This document shows positions 17,696 through 26,638 of a stretch of 64,000 bases of DNA, in pieces. The position numbers were made by a program, and so were the translations under genes. The stretch spans positions 186,001 through 250,000 of the forward strand of contig NZ_KB894688.1 of NCBI RefSeq assembly GCF_000374565.1. The letters are read 5' to 3'. The notes below the pieces were generated by a model. The model was not told the origin of the DNA, did no database searches, and was given only the letters and a program-made list of their open reading frames with translations. The first letter of the stretch is position 1, and every line of letters starts with the position of its first letter. The stretch comes from Siminovitchia fordii DSM 16014 = CIP 108821 (GTDB lineage: Bacteria; Bacillota; Bacilli; Bacillales; Bacillaceae_C).

Positions 17696-18472
17696 TTATT
17701 TAAATGTCACACTTGCAGAACCGAAAGGTCCAAAGTCAGCTTTTACAGTGTCACCGACTTCAACTGCAATGGCAGCGGAGAGGGCTCCAGGTAAAACCAA
17801 TTCGCCCTTTTTCAAAGTGATTTCGAATTCATGCAATTTATTGGCCAGCCAAGCTATCGCTTCCGCCGGGTGCCCTAAAGCTGCTGCCCCTGACCCTGTG
17901 GCAATTAGCTCATCGTTTTTATAAAGAGCCATACCCGCTGCCCGCAGATCTGTATTTTCCAACCCGGTCTGACGGTCTCCCAGCACGACCTTGGCCGAAG
18001 ATCCGTTGTCCGCCACGGTATCGATCAATTTAATCCTCCAGTCTTCAATACGACTGTCGATAATTTCAAGGGTAGGCACAACATATTTGGTGGCCATTAG
18101 AACATCCAAATATGTAACATTTGGGCCAACCAAGTCTTCACTCAACATAAAACCGATTTCTGCCTCCACCTTCGGGGCAATCATTTCGGCCGTATCTACC
18201 GTGCTGCCGTTTTCTACCTGCATATCATCAAATAAGTGTCCGTAATCCGGCTCATCGACATTCAGCATCTTCTGCATGGCTGCACTCGTTAGTCCAACCT
18301 TTTTGCCGATAACCGTCTTACCTTGTTCATTTTTTAATTTGACTGTTTCTAATTGAATTTGATAGGCGTCCTTTACCGTCAATGACGGATCACGCTCTGT
18401 TAATGGAGATATTTCTTTTCGGGTTTCTTCCGCATTTAATAGTTCTTTGGCGTAAGCCGCTAATGTAGTCAA
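17696..18472 (-). CDS. dmpE: 2-oxopent-4-enoate hydratase
   Basis: 258 aa. Adds water to 2-oxopent-4-enoate to give 4-hydroxy-2-oxovalerate, the aldolase substrate. Same family as the decarboxylase at 14467, with [35 protein letters not shown] and [23 protein letters not shown] start at 18472 is chosen because GGAGGG lies six bases before it and the mature reading [12 protein letters not shown] fits family N-termini; an upstream GTG would read through a hairpin. Its order before the acetaldehyde dehydrogenase gene matches DmpE. Confidence 0.82.
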   Translation of the reverse strand: MTTLAAYAKELLNAEETRKEISPLTERDPSLTVKDAYQIQLETVKLKNEQGKTVIGKKVGLTSAAMQKMLNVDEPDYGHLFDDMQVENGSTVDTAEMIAPKVEAEIGFMLSEDLVGPNVTYLDVLMATKYVVPTLEIIDSRIEDWRIKLIDTVADNGSSAKVVLGDRQTGLENTDLRAAGMALYKNDELIATGSGAAALGHPAEAIAWLANKLHEFEITLKKGELVLPGALSAAIAVEVGDTVKADFGPFGSASVTFK

Positions 18473-18499
18473 TTTTATCCCTCCAACAAGTAAAACAAA

Positions 18500-18528
18500 G
18501 GAAAGGTGACAGGAAATCACCTTTCTTT
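18500..18528 (-). terminator. Hairpin inside the operon, possible attenuator
   Basis: GAAAGGTGA and TCACCTTTC form a perfect 9-bp stem with a 7-base loop, followed on the minus strand by CTTTGTTTTAC. It lies between the aldehyde dehydrogenase and the hydratase gene, so it may lower expression of the lower pathway or stabilise the upstream message. Confidence 0.5.
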
Positions 18529-18535
18529 TGTTTTG

Positions 18536-20005
18536 TCACTTTTTGATTGTGATTGTTTTTGCTTCTGTATAAAAATCGAAGCTGTGCCTTCCGCCTTCTC
18601 TTCCAATGCCGCTTGCTTTCGAACCTCCAAATGGAGTTCTTAAATCACGGACATACCAGCAATTCACCCAAAGAAGTCCGGAATTGATGGAAGAAGAGAC
18701 CCTCTGAGCTCTTCTTAAATCGTTTGTCCAGACCACCCCTGCCAAGCCATAGATGGAATCATTAGCAATAGCAACGGCTTCATCCTCCGTCTTAAAAGGA
18801 ATAATCACCGGCACCGGCCCAAAAATTTCTTCCTGTGCCACCCGCATTTTGTTGTCAACATCGTACAAAACAGTCGGCATATAGAAGTTTCCTCCTCCAA
18901 GCCCTTCTACCCTTTTTCCGCCATAGGCCAGCTTGGCTCCTTCTTCAAGACCAATTTGTACATACTTGTTCACTGTTTCCAAATGGCTGCGGGAAACAAG
19001 TGCCCCCATATCAGTAGACTCATCCAACGGATCTCCTACCTGGATGTTCCGCACAGCCTCTACGAATTTATCCATAAATTGATCATAGACACTTTCCTGA
19101 ACCAGGATCCGGGAACCAGCCAGGCAGATTTCTCCCTGATTACGGAATATCGCTTCGATTGAGCCGGCTACCGCTTCATCCAGATCTGCATCTTCAAATA
19201 CTATGTTGGCTGATTTTCCGCCAAGCTCTAGTGAAACAGGAATGAGACTCTTCGAGGCATTCGCCATAACTGTTTTACCTGTTTCCGATTCTCCTACAAA
19301 GGACAGACGGCGGACAAACGGATCGGTAGCCATGACCGTTCCTACCGTGCTGCCCGGTCCAGTTATGATATTCAAGACACCAGGAGGCAGGCCAGCTTCA
19401 TTGGCAATTTCTCCAAGCATGACAGCGCTCAGCGGTGTGTAGGAGGCAGGCTTGACGACGATTGTGTTTCCTGCTGCCAAAGCTGCCGAGGCTTTCCAGG
19501 TCATCTGCATAAACGGCAGATTCCAAGGAATAATCAGGCTAGTGACTCCTGCAGGTGCATAATGGGTATACGAAATATGGTTTTTCATATCGTAATGTTC
19601 ATGCACCATATACTTGGCCATTTCTGCAAAAAAGCGGAAGTTAGCAGCCGCACGCGGGATATCAAAATCTCGGCTCTCTTTGATCGGCTTGCCGACATCA
19701 AGCGTTTCTACATATGCCAGCTCATCCACCTTTTCTAAAATGAGATCCGACATTTTGCACAGTATGCGTGACCGTTCTTCAACCGCCATGTTACTCCATG
19801 CACCACTTGTAAAAGTGCGCTGGGCCACGTCGATAGCACGTTTCGTATCGGTTTCATCTGCATTGGCTACAGAAGCCAGCTTTTGGTTATTTGCCGGATT
19901 GAGGGAATCAAACGTGGCTCCGGAGTGAGCATCTACATATTGGCCGTCAATAAAAAGCTTGGCATCTTGTATTTTTGCTTTTTCCAATACTTCCTGCTTC
20001 GTCAC
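18536..20005 (-). CDS. nbaE: 2-aminomuconate 6-semialdehyde dehydrogenase
   Basis: 489 aa, aldehyde dehydrogenase superfamily. Oxidises 2-aminomuconate semialdehyde to 2-aminomuconate with NAD. Catalytic residues are visible: Asn162 (PWNLPF), Glu260 (SLELGGKSA) and Cys294 (NQGEICLAGSR). Family members also oxidise 2-hydroxymuconate semialdehyde (DmpC), so the amino-substrate assignment rests on the neighbours. A GTG start overlaps the deaminase stop (GTGA), which indicates coupled translation. Confidence 0.87.
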   Translation of the reverse strand: MTKQEVLEKAKIQDAKLFIDGQYVDAHSGATFDSLNPANNQKLASVANADETDTKRAIDVAQRTFTSGAWSNMAVEERSRILCKMSDLILEKVDELAYVETLDVGKPIKESRDFDIPRAAANFRFFAEMAKYMVHEHYDMKNHISYTHYAPAGVTSLIIPWNLPFMQMTWKASAALAAGNTIVVKPASYTPLSAVMLGEIANEAGLPPGVLNIITGPGSTVGTVMATDPFVRRLSFVGESETGKTVMANASKSLIPVSLELGGKSANIVFEDADLDEAVAGSIEAIFRNQGEICLAGSRILVQESVYDQFMDKFVEAVRNIQVGDPLDESTDMGALVSRSHLETVNKYVQIGLEEGAKLAYGGKRVEGLGGGNFYMPTVLYDVDNKMRVAQEEIFGPVPVIIPFKTEDEAVAIANDSIYGLAGVVWTNDLRRAQRVSSSINSGLLWVNCWYVRDLRTPFGGSKASGIGREGGRHSFDFYTEAKTITIKK

Positions 20006-20499
20006 TTTGTCTCCTCCTCGTCTTCCACTTCCAAAATCATCTCAATTTCAATTGCTGTATTGTTGGGCAGTTGCTGCATTCCTACCGCAGATCGGCCATG
20101 CTTGCCTTTTTCGCCGAACACTTTCCCTAGCAGGTCAGATGCTCCATTCATGACAACAGGCTGTTCAGTAAAATCTTCCGTGCAGTTTACCATCCCCAGC
20201 ACTTTAACAATCTGCTTTACTTTGCTTAATTCGTCCAGTTCATTTTTGACTACACTCAACAGATTGAGCATCGACTGCTGTGCAGCTTTGTAGCCTTCTT
20301 CTGTTGTCAGGTCCCTGCCAAGTTTTCCGTGGTACTCATCCACTCCCTGCCCTGCGGTAAACAGCAGATTCCCTGTCCGAACGCAGCTGATATAGCTGCC
20401 GACGGCCGGTCTTAGGGACGGCAGCTCCAGCCCCAGCTGCTCCAGTCTTTCTTCGGGTGTTTCGGTCATATCTGCAACATTTTCTGTCCGATTCGTCAT
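20002..20499 (-). CDS. nbaF: 2-aminomuconate deaminase (RidA/YjgF family)
   Basis: 165 aa, longer than the typical 125-aa RidA because of an N-terminal extension of about 30 residues. It would hydrolyse 2-aminomuconate to 4-oxalocrotonate and ammonia. The YjgF-like core includes LLFTAGQGVDE, NLLSVVKNELDELSKVKQIV and GKHGRSAVGMQQLP. General RidA proteins deaminate reactive enamines, so the specific role is taken from its place between the decarboxylase and the semialdehyde dehydrogenase. The start overlaps the upstream stop by 4 bases. Confidence 0.85.
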   Translation of the reverse strand: MTNRTENVADMTETPEERLEQLGLELPSLRPAVGSYISCVRTGNLLFTAGQGVDEYHGKLGRDLTTEEGYKAAQQSMLNLLSVVKNELDELSKVKQIVKVLGMVNCTEDFTEQPVVMNGASDLLGKVFGEKGKHGRSAVGMQQLPNNTAIEIEMILEVEDEEETK

Positions 20500-21503
20500 T
20501 TCAGCAACTCTTCCTTTACATTGATATTTAAGAAGGTCAATGCGTTTTCGCCCAAGATGGCTTTCTTTTGTTTTTCCGTAAGCCCGGAAGTATCGTCAAT
20601 CACTTTTCCAGGCGGAATCTCACGCAGCAGGAAAGGATAGTCCGATCCCATGACAATCTTTTCATAGCCGAAACGGTCGACCATATATTGCAAGTTGAGC
20701 GGGTCATAGTTCAATGAATCAAAGTAGAATTTTTTTGCATAAAAGCTCGGCGGCTTTTCAATTTTGCGGATATCTGGCCAGACATTCCACCCTTGATCCA
20801 AGCGAGGCAGGATGTAAGGGAAAGAACCTCCTCCATGCGCAAAACAGACTTTCAGGTTTGGATGTTTCTCCATCACTGCGCCATTGATCAGGCTTGCTGC
20901 GGCCAAAGCCGTTTCGCTCGGCATGCCGACTGTATACATGAAGTTGTGGCGAGGGAACCGCTCCCTCCCTAGAGTCTCCCAAGGATGGACAAATAGTGGA
21001 ACATCCCACTTCTCCGCCATTTCAAAAAACTCTGCGAAGGATGGATCATCCAAGTTCTGTCCGTTAACGTTTGTACCAATCTCTATTCCTTTCATGCCAA
21101 GCTCAAACATACAGCGCTTCATTTCACGGACTGCAGTTTCTCCATCCTGCATAGGAACCGTTCCAAGTCCGATGAACCGGTCTGGATTTTCTTTTACCGT
21201 TTCGGCGATAAAGTCGTTTTGTAACTTGGCAAATTCTTCAGCCTGAGCCGTATCAGCCCAGTAGGAAAAAGTGACAGGAATCGGTGATAGAACTTGGATG
21301 TCAACACCTTCCTTGTCCATATCTTCAATTCTTTTTTCAGGGCTCCAGACCTGTTCGGTGACCTCGCGGAAATTTTTTCCAGAAACCATAATATTGGCTC
21401 CGCACGAACAAGTTTTTTCTAATACAGGCCAGCGGCCCCCGTATTTTTTCGCAAAATTAGGTATATCTTCCGGGATGATATGAGTATGGAAATCTACTCT
21501 CAT
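20496..21503 (-). CDS. nbaD: 2-amino-3-carboxymuconate 6-semialdehyde decarboxylase
   Basis: 335 aa, amidohydrolase-fold zinc enzyme that decarboxylates ACMS to 2-aminomuconate semialdehyde, diverting it from quinolinate. Metal and catalytic residues are in place: His6 and His8 (VDFHTHIIP), His173 (FVHPWE), His223 (CFAHGGG) and Asp288 (MGSDYPF). The ATG at 21503 overlaps the dioxygenase stop (ATGA); a GTG two codons earlier is the alternative. With NbaC and NbaE it forms the core of the 3-hydroxyanthranilate pathway. Confidence 0.93.
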   Translation of the reverse strand: MRVDFHTHIIPEDIPNFAKKYGGRWPVLEKTCSCGANIMVSGKNFREVTEQVWSPEKRIEDMDKEGVDIQVLSPIPVTFSYWADTAQAEEFAKLQNDFIAETVKENPDRFIGLGTVPMQDGETAVREMKRCMFELGMKGIEIGTNVNGQNLDDPSFAEFFEMAEKWDVPLFVHPWETLGRERFPRHNFMYTVGMPSETALAAASLINGAVMEKHPNLKVCFAHGGGSFPYILPRLDQGWNVWPDIRKIEKPPSFYAKKFYFDSLNYDPLNLQYMVDRFGYEKIVMGSDYPFLLREIPPGKVIDDTSGLTEKQKKAILGENALTFLNINVKEELLK

Positions 21504-22045
21504 TTCCACAACCCTGCTTCCTCAGCCATAACATGGCCGCAATTTTCACAAGTACGAAGATCTTCGCTGCTGTCAAATTCTTCAATGGCTGCCTTTAATT
21601 GTGTAGCAATATTTGTAAGTTCAAGTGTTACCCGGTGCATCTCATGATCGCAATGATCACAGTACCATACCATGTGCTCTTCAACCCCTTTGCCACGGGG
21701 TTCTTCAATAACCATTCCGATCGTATCAGCAACACGGTGCGGGGAATGAGGGACATTTGCAGGAAGTAAAAATACTTCTCCTTCTTTAACTGTAACTACC
21801 TCTCTCTTTCCTTCATCATTGATGATTTCAACAAAGCAGTCACCCTTGATTTGATAGAATAACTCTTCTGCTGGACTAATGTGGAAATCACGTCGTCTAT
21901 TCGGCCCTCCTACCATCATGACAATCATATTGGAACCCGGAAACATTTCCTTGTTATTAACAGGCGGCTGCAATTGATCCTTGTTCTCTTCGATCCAACC
22001 TTTTAGGCTGGATGCTTTAAAAGTTCTGATTGTGTCTTTTGACAT
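21500..22045 (-). CDS. nbaC: 3-hydroxyanthranilate 3,4-dioxygenase
   Basis: 181 aa cupin. Opens the ring of 3-hydroxyanthranilate to 2-amino-3-carboxymuconate semialdehyde using Fe(II) and O2. Iron ligands are His55, Glu61 and His100 (DFHISPAEELFY, ANVPHSPHR). The bacterial-type second, rubredoxin-like metal site is intact with Cys129, Cys132, Cys166 and Cys169. RBS GGAGG. It is the first gene of the nbaC-nbaD-nbaF-nbaE run, and a cre-like box lies 52-66 bp before its start codon. Confidence 0.95.
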   Translation of the reverse strand: MSKDTIRTFKASSLKGWIEENKDQLQPPVNNKEMFPGSNMIVMMVGGPNRRRDFHISPAEELFYQIKGDCFVEIINDEGKREVVTVKEGEVFLLPANVPHSPHRVADTIGMVIEEPRGKGVEEHMVWYCDHCDHEMHRVTLELTNIATQLKAAIEEFDSSEDLRTCENCGHVMAEEAGLWK

Positions 22046-22096
22046 AATTTTATACCTCCATTCTAAATTTCTCCTAAACTAAAACGCACTCAATTC

Positions 22097-22111
22097 AGTA
22101 AGCGTTTCCAA
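22097..22111 (-). promoter_or_regulatory. cre-like box before nbaC (CcpA)
   Basis: The minus strand reads TTGGAAACGCTTACT, matching 14 of 15 positions of the consensus WTGNAARCGNWWWCA. It lies 52-66 bp upstream of the nbaC start, suitable for catabolite repression. The rest of the 22046-22338 gap is AT-rich and holds no gene. Confidence 0.65.
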
Positions 22112-22338
22112 ATTAGGAGTCTTCTATTTAAAATTAGTATAATGAATAGGTACTTTTTAAACTCTAAGGTTATTTCACGATATGAAATAGGCGAAAATTT
22201 CTCGCTTTTTATTTTTATTGTATTTTGATTAACCCTTCCTTCGCCAAAATGCTTATTTTCTGTACAGAAATTTTACAAAGTGGATCCCCTTTTTGTTAAG
22301 CAATGAAATCTCAGTAATTCATCAACCAGAACATCGTT

Positions 22339-23760
22339 TCACAGAACATCACTCTTATTCCCGGGCTTCATGTCAGCATCACTTTCATTTTTCTTTTTCC
22401 AGACAAAATAGGCGAGGGTTATTAATATCAGCCATGGTATTCCAAGGACCATTGTTTCCTTAAAATCTGCCGAGAACCATGTGGATAGTACAACCAACAG
22501 AAGCAATACAGCACCCAGGATCGTTGTATAAGGATAACCGATCATCTTTACCGGTAATTTCCTGCCACCTATCTTGCTCCATGTTTTTCTAAATGACAGA
22601 TGGGTAACGAAGATCATAAACCATGTGTACATAGCACCAAAACTGGAAATTGATATCATTGTCGCAAAAGCTGTGTCCGGCGAAACAACCGTATATATTG
22701 TTGCAATTCCAATTCCAACAGCAGAGGTGGCCAGTGCGGCAGCCGGCACCGACTTTTTATTTAGCATCCCAAACCTCTTTGGAGCATAGCCGGCACGGGA
22801 CAAAGAAAACATCATACGTGTAGACACATATAGCTGGCTATTCATCGCAGACAGCGCGGCTACCAGAACGACAAAGTTTACAATTCCTGCGGCACCAGGA
22901 ATATTCAAGATTTCCATCACTTTTACAAATGGACTTTTTTCAATCCCGGCAGCACCCCAGGGAACGATCATCAGCATAAGAGATAAAGTTAATATATAGA
23001 ACAAAATGAGCCTCACAACAGCCGACCTTAATGCAAGGGGAACTGCTTTTTCCGGATCCTGCGCTTCACCCGCACTCACCGCTATCATCTCAATGCTTAA
23101 ATAACTAAATAGCGAGATAAAGATGGCAATCCACATTCCCCAAAAGCCATTTGGGAAAAAGCCTCCATCGTTCGTGTAGTTTTGCACGCCGATTCCCGCG
23201 GTACTGTCCGCTCCTACAATTACATAAACAGCCAATATTATAAATCCTGTGATTGCTACAATCTTTATCAGAGACAACCAATATTCAACCGTCCCAAACA
23301 AATTTACACTGGTTACGTTAACAAAAATGAGAAGTCCGGCAAAAAGAAGAATCCACACAATTCCCGGAACTGTCGGAAACCAGTATTTCATATAAATCGC
23401 GATGGCAGTTACTTCTGTACCAACCGCACAAACGAGGCAGAACCAATACGAATAACGGACGGTGAATCCCGCCCACGGGTTTAGATACCGTTCCGCATAA
23501 GCTCCAAATGAACCGGAGGTCGGATGCGCCACAGTCATTTCGGAGAGAGCTCCCATCAATAACAAGGCAATCAAAGCTCCGATGGCATAACTGATGATTA
23601 CGCTTGGTCCAGCTGTGCTGATCGCGAACCCGCTGCCCAAAAACAACCCCGTTCCAATCGCTCCGCCTATCGCAATCATCGTAAGCTGGCCGGTGGTCAG
23701 CTTTTTGCTTAATCCCTTTTCCCTATCAATAATGTTCTGAATTTGATCATCTCTTTTCAA
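22339..23760 (-). CDS. Amino acid permease (APC superfamily)
   Basis: 473 aa, 12 predicted membrane helices. The first-helix block GGAIGTGLFLGSGFAISTAG and the following EMTVAHPTSGSFGAYAERYL are typical of the amino acid transporter branch that includes aromatic amino acid and GABA permeases. A TTG start follows AGGGGAG. It lies between the anthranilate hydroxylase genes and nbaC on the same strand, so tryptophan, kynurenine or a related aromatic amino acid is a plausible cargo (inference). Confidence 0.85.
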   Translation of the reverse strand: MKRDDQIQNIIDREKGLSKKLTTGQLTMIAIGGAIGTGLFLGSGFAISTAGPSVIISYAIGALIALLLMGALSEMTVAHPTSGSFGAYAERYLNPWAGFTVRYSYWFCLVCAVGTEVTAIAIYMKYWFPTVPGIVWILLFAGLLIFVNVTSVNLFGTVEYWLSLIKIVAITGFIILAVYVIVGADSTAGIGVQNYTNDGGFFPNGFWGMWIAIFISLFSYLSIEMIAVSAGEAQDPEKAVPLALRSAVVRLILFYILTLSLMLMIVPWGAAGIEKSPFVKVMEILNIPGAAGIVNFVVLVAALSAMNSQLYVSTRMMFSLSRAGYAPKRFGMLNKKSVPAAALATSAVGIGIATIYTVVSPDTAFATMISISSFGAMYTWFMIFVTHLSFRKTWSKIGGRKLPVKMIGYPYTTILGAVLLLLVVLSTWFSADFKETMVLGIPWLILITLAYFVWKKKNESDADMKPGNKSDVL

Positions 23761-23837
23761 TTGCCACTCCCCTTTAACAATTGACCTTTCTGTAAATACC
23801 GAATGCTAATTTTACATCATCTTTTTTATACACTTAG

Positions 23838-23862
23838 AGCGTGCAGGCCCCTCCTGCACGCT
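23838..23862 (-). terminator. Hairpin after the FAD synthetase gene
   Basis: A perfect 10-bp GC-rich stem (AGCGTGCAGG / CCTGCACGCT) with a 5-base loop, 9 bp after the geoC-like stop. There is no strong T-run, so it may stabilise the transcript end rather than terminate fully. Confidence 0.5.
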
Positions 23863-23870
23863 TCCAATAA

Positions 23871-24398
23871 TTATGTCCACCCGAGGAGAGGCAATGCCTG
23901 CTCCTTTTTCCCTTGTAAAATAAGTTCTCTTATTCTAGTGGAAGATATTCTTTCTCCTTTAGCACAACAAATAGAATTCATTGACCGGACCGGGAAGTGT
24001 CCTCTCAAAGAGGTCAAATTCCCGGCACGGTTATTGCCGAATCTGAAATCTTTTCCCACTATTACAGCTTTTGGATTGATCAATGATAATTCCTTAATAA
24101 AATCATCTGCTGTCCGTTGAAGATAAGCTTCATCAAACCTTGCCAACACGACATGGTCAACACCCAAATCCTTGAGCAGCTGAATTTTTTCATCCGAATT
24201 GGTCAGTATCTGAGCACCTTGAAAGTACGCACGGGGAGGAGGATAAAATGTGTAAACCACACTTGGAACTGCCTCTAAACGGCTTGTCCTTACCATTTCA
24301 CTGATAACGGTTTGGTGTCCGCGATGTACTCCATCGAAAGCTCCTATAGCAACAACCGATCCAGGTAATGTAAGTCTTTCATTCTGGTGAACCCTCAA
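23871..24398 (-). CDS. geoC: FAD synthetase (GeoC-like), lacking the riboflavin kinase domain
   Basis: 175 aa. Only the FMN adenylyltransferase half of RibF is present: the nucleotide-binding GAFDGVHRGHQTVI near the start, VGKDFRFGNNRAGN in the middle and ISSTRIRELI near the end. Ordinary RibF is about 310 aa with a C-terminal riboflavin kinase, which is missing here. It would make FAD from FMN for the neighbouring monooxygenase. The TTG start follows GAGGGAGTCAG. It is the third gene of the reductase-monooxygenase-synthetase set, 33 bp after the monooxygenase gene. In Geobacillus thermodenitrificans, from memory, GeoC was described as bifunctional, so the shorter form is notable. Confidence 0.82.
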   Translation of the reverse strand: MRVHQNERLTLPGSVVAIGAFDGVHRGHQTVISEMVRTSRLEAVPSVVYTFYPPPRAYFQGAQILTNSDEKIQLLKDLGVDHVVLARFDEAYLQRTADDFIKELSLINPKAVIVGKDFRFGNNRAGNLTSLRGHFPVRSMNSICCAKGERISSTRIRELILQGKKEQALPLLGWT

Positions 24399-24431
24399 CT
24401 GACTCCCTCATTTCTTTGAATTTAAAATGTA

Positions 24432-25937
24432 TTACTTGCTTAATTCCTTTGAACTTTTTTGATATTCCTCTGACATCAACAGGGATTCCTCCAAAGCACG
24501 TTCCACACGAGGATAAGAAGGATTATTTCTCTTATGAACGTTATAGAACATCCCCATTTTGCGGACCGGGTCACCCGAATAATACCGTTCATACTGTACA
24601 AGTCTTTGTCCAAATGCCTCGCCGCATAGATCCCAGGCCAGCTTGAACAGACGGACTCTCTTTTCAGATGAGATTCCTGCACGGCCGGAATAATACTTAT
24701 TCATATCTTCAGAGATTTCCGGATTCATAAAGTCGGCTCCAGTAGGCGACATCAAAAGACCGCCCGCTCCGATCGTCTGGAGAATTTCAATTGCTCTCGG
24801 ATACATGTTAGGCAGCAAGCCACGGATGGTTTCTAACGGTACAATGTTAGGAAGCGCTTCGCCTTGTTCCGTAATAGTATACTCCCGTTCAGCGGTGCGG
24901 ACCAATGCTCTTATCGTTTCAACACCTTGTATCAACTCAGACAATTGGTTTTGAACATTCAGGAATCCATCCACACCGATGGAATCCGCGATGGCACATG
25001 TCACATCAGTCACAAAAGAGATTTTCGCTAATCCCCTTACAGCTGACTGATGGGAAGGCTGCAAGTTAGCTCCTGTTTTCGGATACAGCAAGTTGCCGGC
25101 TTCCACATTTTGATTGATGAAGACGCGGTCCCAAGGAACTAATACATCATCAAAAACCAGCACTGCATCCATTTCTTCAAACCTTGAAGCAAGAGGATGA
25201 TCCCACGTAGAGCGCTTTCCATCCTGTGTCTCTTCACGACAGTAGATCTTCAAGCCCGGTGCGTCGATCGGCAGCGCAAATGATACAGCAAACTTCTCAT
25301 CACCGGGCTTAAAGCTCGGATAAGAGTAAATAATGACTTCATCCGTGATTGGCGCCAGTGTTGCCAGCATTTTTGAACCGCGGACGATCAACCCACCCTC
25401 CGTTTCTCTTACCACTCCCAGGTGAGAATATTCAGATTCCTGCTCATGCGAAGATTTACTTCGGTCATTTTGCGGATTCACAATCGCATGCGTGAGGAAT
25501 AAATCGTTGTCTCTTATATACCTGTAATAATTAATAATATTTTCGCCGTATCGGTCTTCTCCATACTGTCTGAAAAACCAATCATTCGTCGCAAAAGATG
25601 TGAGCACCACATTTAAAAAATCCGGGGTTCTGCCCATCAGTCCAAAAGTGGCTTCAGCCCATACTTCGAATACACGTCTGCGCTTTTGAAGATCCTCTCC
25701 ATCTCTTGGTATCAAAAATGAATTATTGACCCTTTCACCTGTTTCTTCACAAATATGAGTAATATCGTTCTGATACTTGGGGTTATGCTGCATATCGTAT
25801 AACTTGGCCATCTCTTTAATCGGCTGATTGAAAACCGGATGATGATAGACATCCGTTATTCTTTCACCGCGAAGCCATACCTCCGGATTTCTTGCTTTAA
25901 CGCCTTTAATATAATCTGCGCCCGTTCTGATACCCAT
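24432..25937 (-). CDS. geoA: FADH2-dependent aromatic monooxygenase, probable anthranilate 3-monooxygenase
   Basis: 501 aa, HpaB family (acyl-CoA dehydrogenase-like fold), the oxygenase of a two-component system using free FADH2. Family features include [21 protein letters not shown] at the N-terminus, [33 protein letters not shown] and [20 protein letters not shown]. HpaB itself hydroxylates 4-hydroxyphenylacetate. Here the surrounding kyn and nba genes and the adjacent flavin reductase and FAD synthetase genes match the Geobacillus GeoABC set that makes 3-hydroxyanthranilate from anthranilate. The start is the ATG after GGAGGGGAAGAAA; the ATG within that site would be too early. Substrate is inferred from context. 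Confidence 0.8.
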   Translation of the reverse strand: MGIRTGADYIKGVKARNPEVWLRGERITDVYHHPVFNQPIKEMAKLYDMQHNPKYQNDITHICEETGERVNNSFLIPRDGEDLQKRRRVFEVWAEATFGLMGRTPDFLNVVLTSFATNDWFFRQYGEDRYGENIINYYRYIRDNDLFLTHAIVNPQNDRSKSSHEQESEYSHLGVVRETEGGLIVRGSKMLATLAPITDEVIIYSYPSFKPGDEKFAVSFALPIDAPGLKIYCREETQDGKRSTWDHPLASRFEEMDAVLVFDDVLVPWDRVFINQNVEAGNLLYPKTGANLQPSHQSAVRGLAKISFVTDVTCAIADSIGVDGFLNVQNQLSELIQGVETIRALVRTAEREYTITEQGEALPNIVPLETIRGLLPNMYPRAIEILQTIGAGGLLMSPTGADFMNPEISEDMNKYYSGRAGISSEKRVRLFKLAWDLCGEAFGQRLVQYERYYSGDPVRKMGMFYNVHKRNNPSYPRVERALEESLLMSEEYQKSSKELSK

Positions 25938-25963
25938 TTTCTTCCCCTCCATATAGTAAAATG

Positions 25964-26437
25964 TTAATTTTCTGCCAAAAGAGATTTATATTCTGTTTCG
26001 AAAAATTTCCCTCTGTAGAACAATAGACTTTCCGTGTCATTATAAGAAAAATCTTCTACCTGCCCTACAAACAACAGGTGATCCCCGCCTTCATACTCCG
26101 CCCATGGAGTACATTCAAAGTGAGCTGATACCCCTTTTAGTCTTAGACCTTCCTCCCACTCGACCATAAGGTTCTCCTGAGGACGGCCTGCAAACTGCAT
26201 AGCATAAGCTGATTGATCCGCAGATAAAACATTGATGACAAAAGATTTGTTTTTCAATTCTTCGAAAGCCTTAGTATTCTTATCTATTGAAACAAGCAAA
26301 AGTGGTGGATCCAAAGATACTGAAGTAAAAGAATTGACAGTTATCCCTCGCTTTTGGCCCTCATCATTCACCCAGGTAACCACTGTGACACCGGTGCCAA
26401 AACAGCCAAAGCAATTTCTTAACTCTCTGATATCCAT
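25964..26437 (-). CDS. geoB: NAD(P)H-dependent flavin reductase partner (HpaC-like)
   Basis: 157 aa, flavin reductase-like domain with a split-barrel FMN-binding fold. It supplies reduced flavin to the neighbouring monooxygenase. Family blocks are visible: [31 protein letters not shown] and the late [26 protein letters not shown]. It is the first gene of the three-gene hydroxylase operon and carries a perfect cre-like box 43-57 bp upstream of its start codon. Confidence 0.87.
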   Translation of the reverse strand: MDIRELRNCFGCFGTGVTVVTWVNDEGQKRGITVNSFTSVSLDPPLLLVSIDKNTKAFEELKNKSFVINVLSADQSAYAMQFAGRPQENLMVEWEEGLRLKGVSAHFECTPWAEYEGGDHLLFVGQVEDFSYNDTESLLFYRGKFFETEYKSLLAEN

Positions 26438-26479
26438 TTGGTTCCTTCCTCCTATCGTAACGTTTGTATTATCAATATA

Positions 26480-26494
26480 TTGAAAACGCTATCA
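26480..26494 (+). promoter_or_regulatory. cre box before the hydroxylase operon (CcpA)
   Basis: TTGAAAACGCTATCA matches all 15 positions of WTGNAARCGNWWWCA. It lies 43-57 bp upstream of the geoB-like start codon in the only promoter region of the hydroxylase genes. Confidence 0.75.
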
Positions 26495-26607
26495 ATGCTC
26501 AATCTCAAGATTTCTCATGATGAAATCGTCAAAAAAGTTTTTCAAAATGATTGTATTTATTTTTTATATCATCACAGAGTTTCTGAACAATGGAGCTTTT
26601 TTCCATT

Positions 26608-26638
26608 AAAAAAAGTGATCCATGCAGATCACTTTTCC
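26608..26638 (-). terminator. Terminator of the TRAP transporter operon
   Basis: A perfect 10-bp stem (AAAAGTGATC / GATCACTTTT) with a 6-base loop, followed on the minus strand by a T-run, directly after the DctM stop codon. Confidence 0.88.

Noticed and set aside
24432-25937. Assignment of the monooxygenase as plain 4-hydroxyphenylacetate 3-monooxygenase
   Set aside because: The family match is real, but no homoprotocatechuate genes are present, while kynureninase and 3-hydroxyanthranilate genes flank it, so anthranilate fits better.
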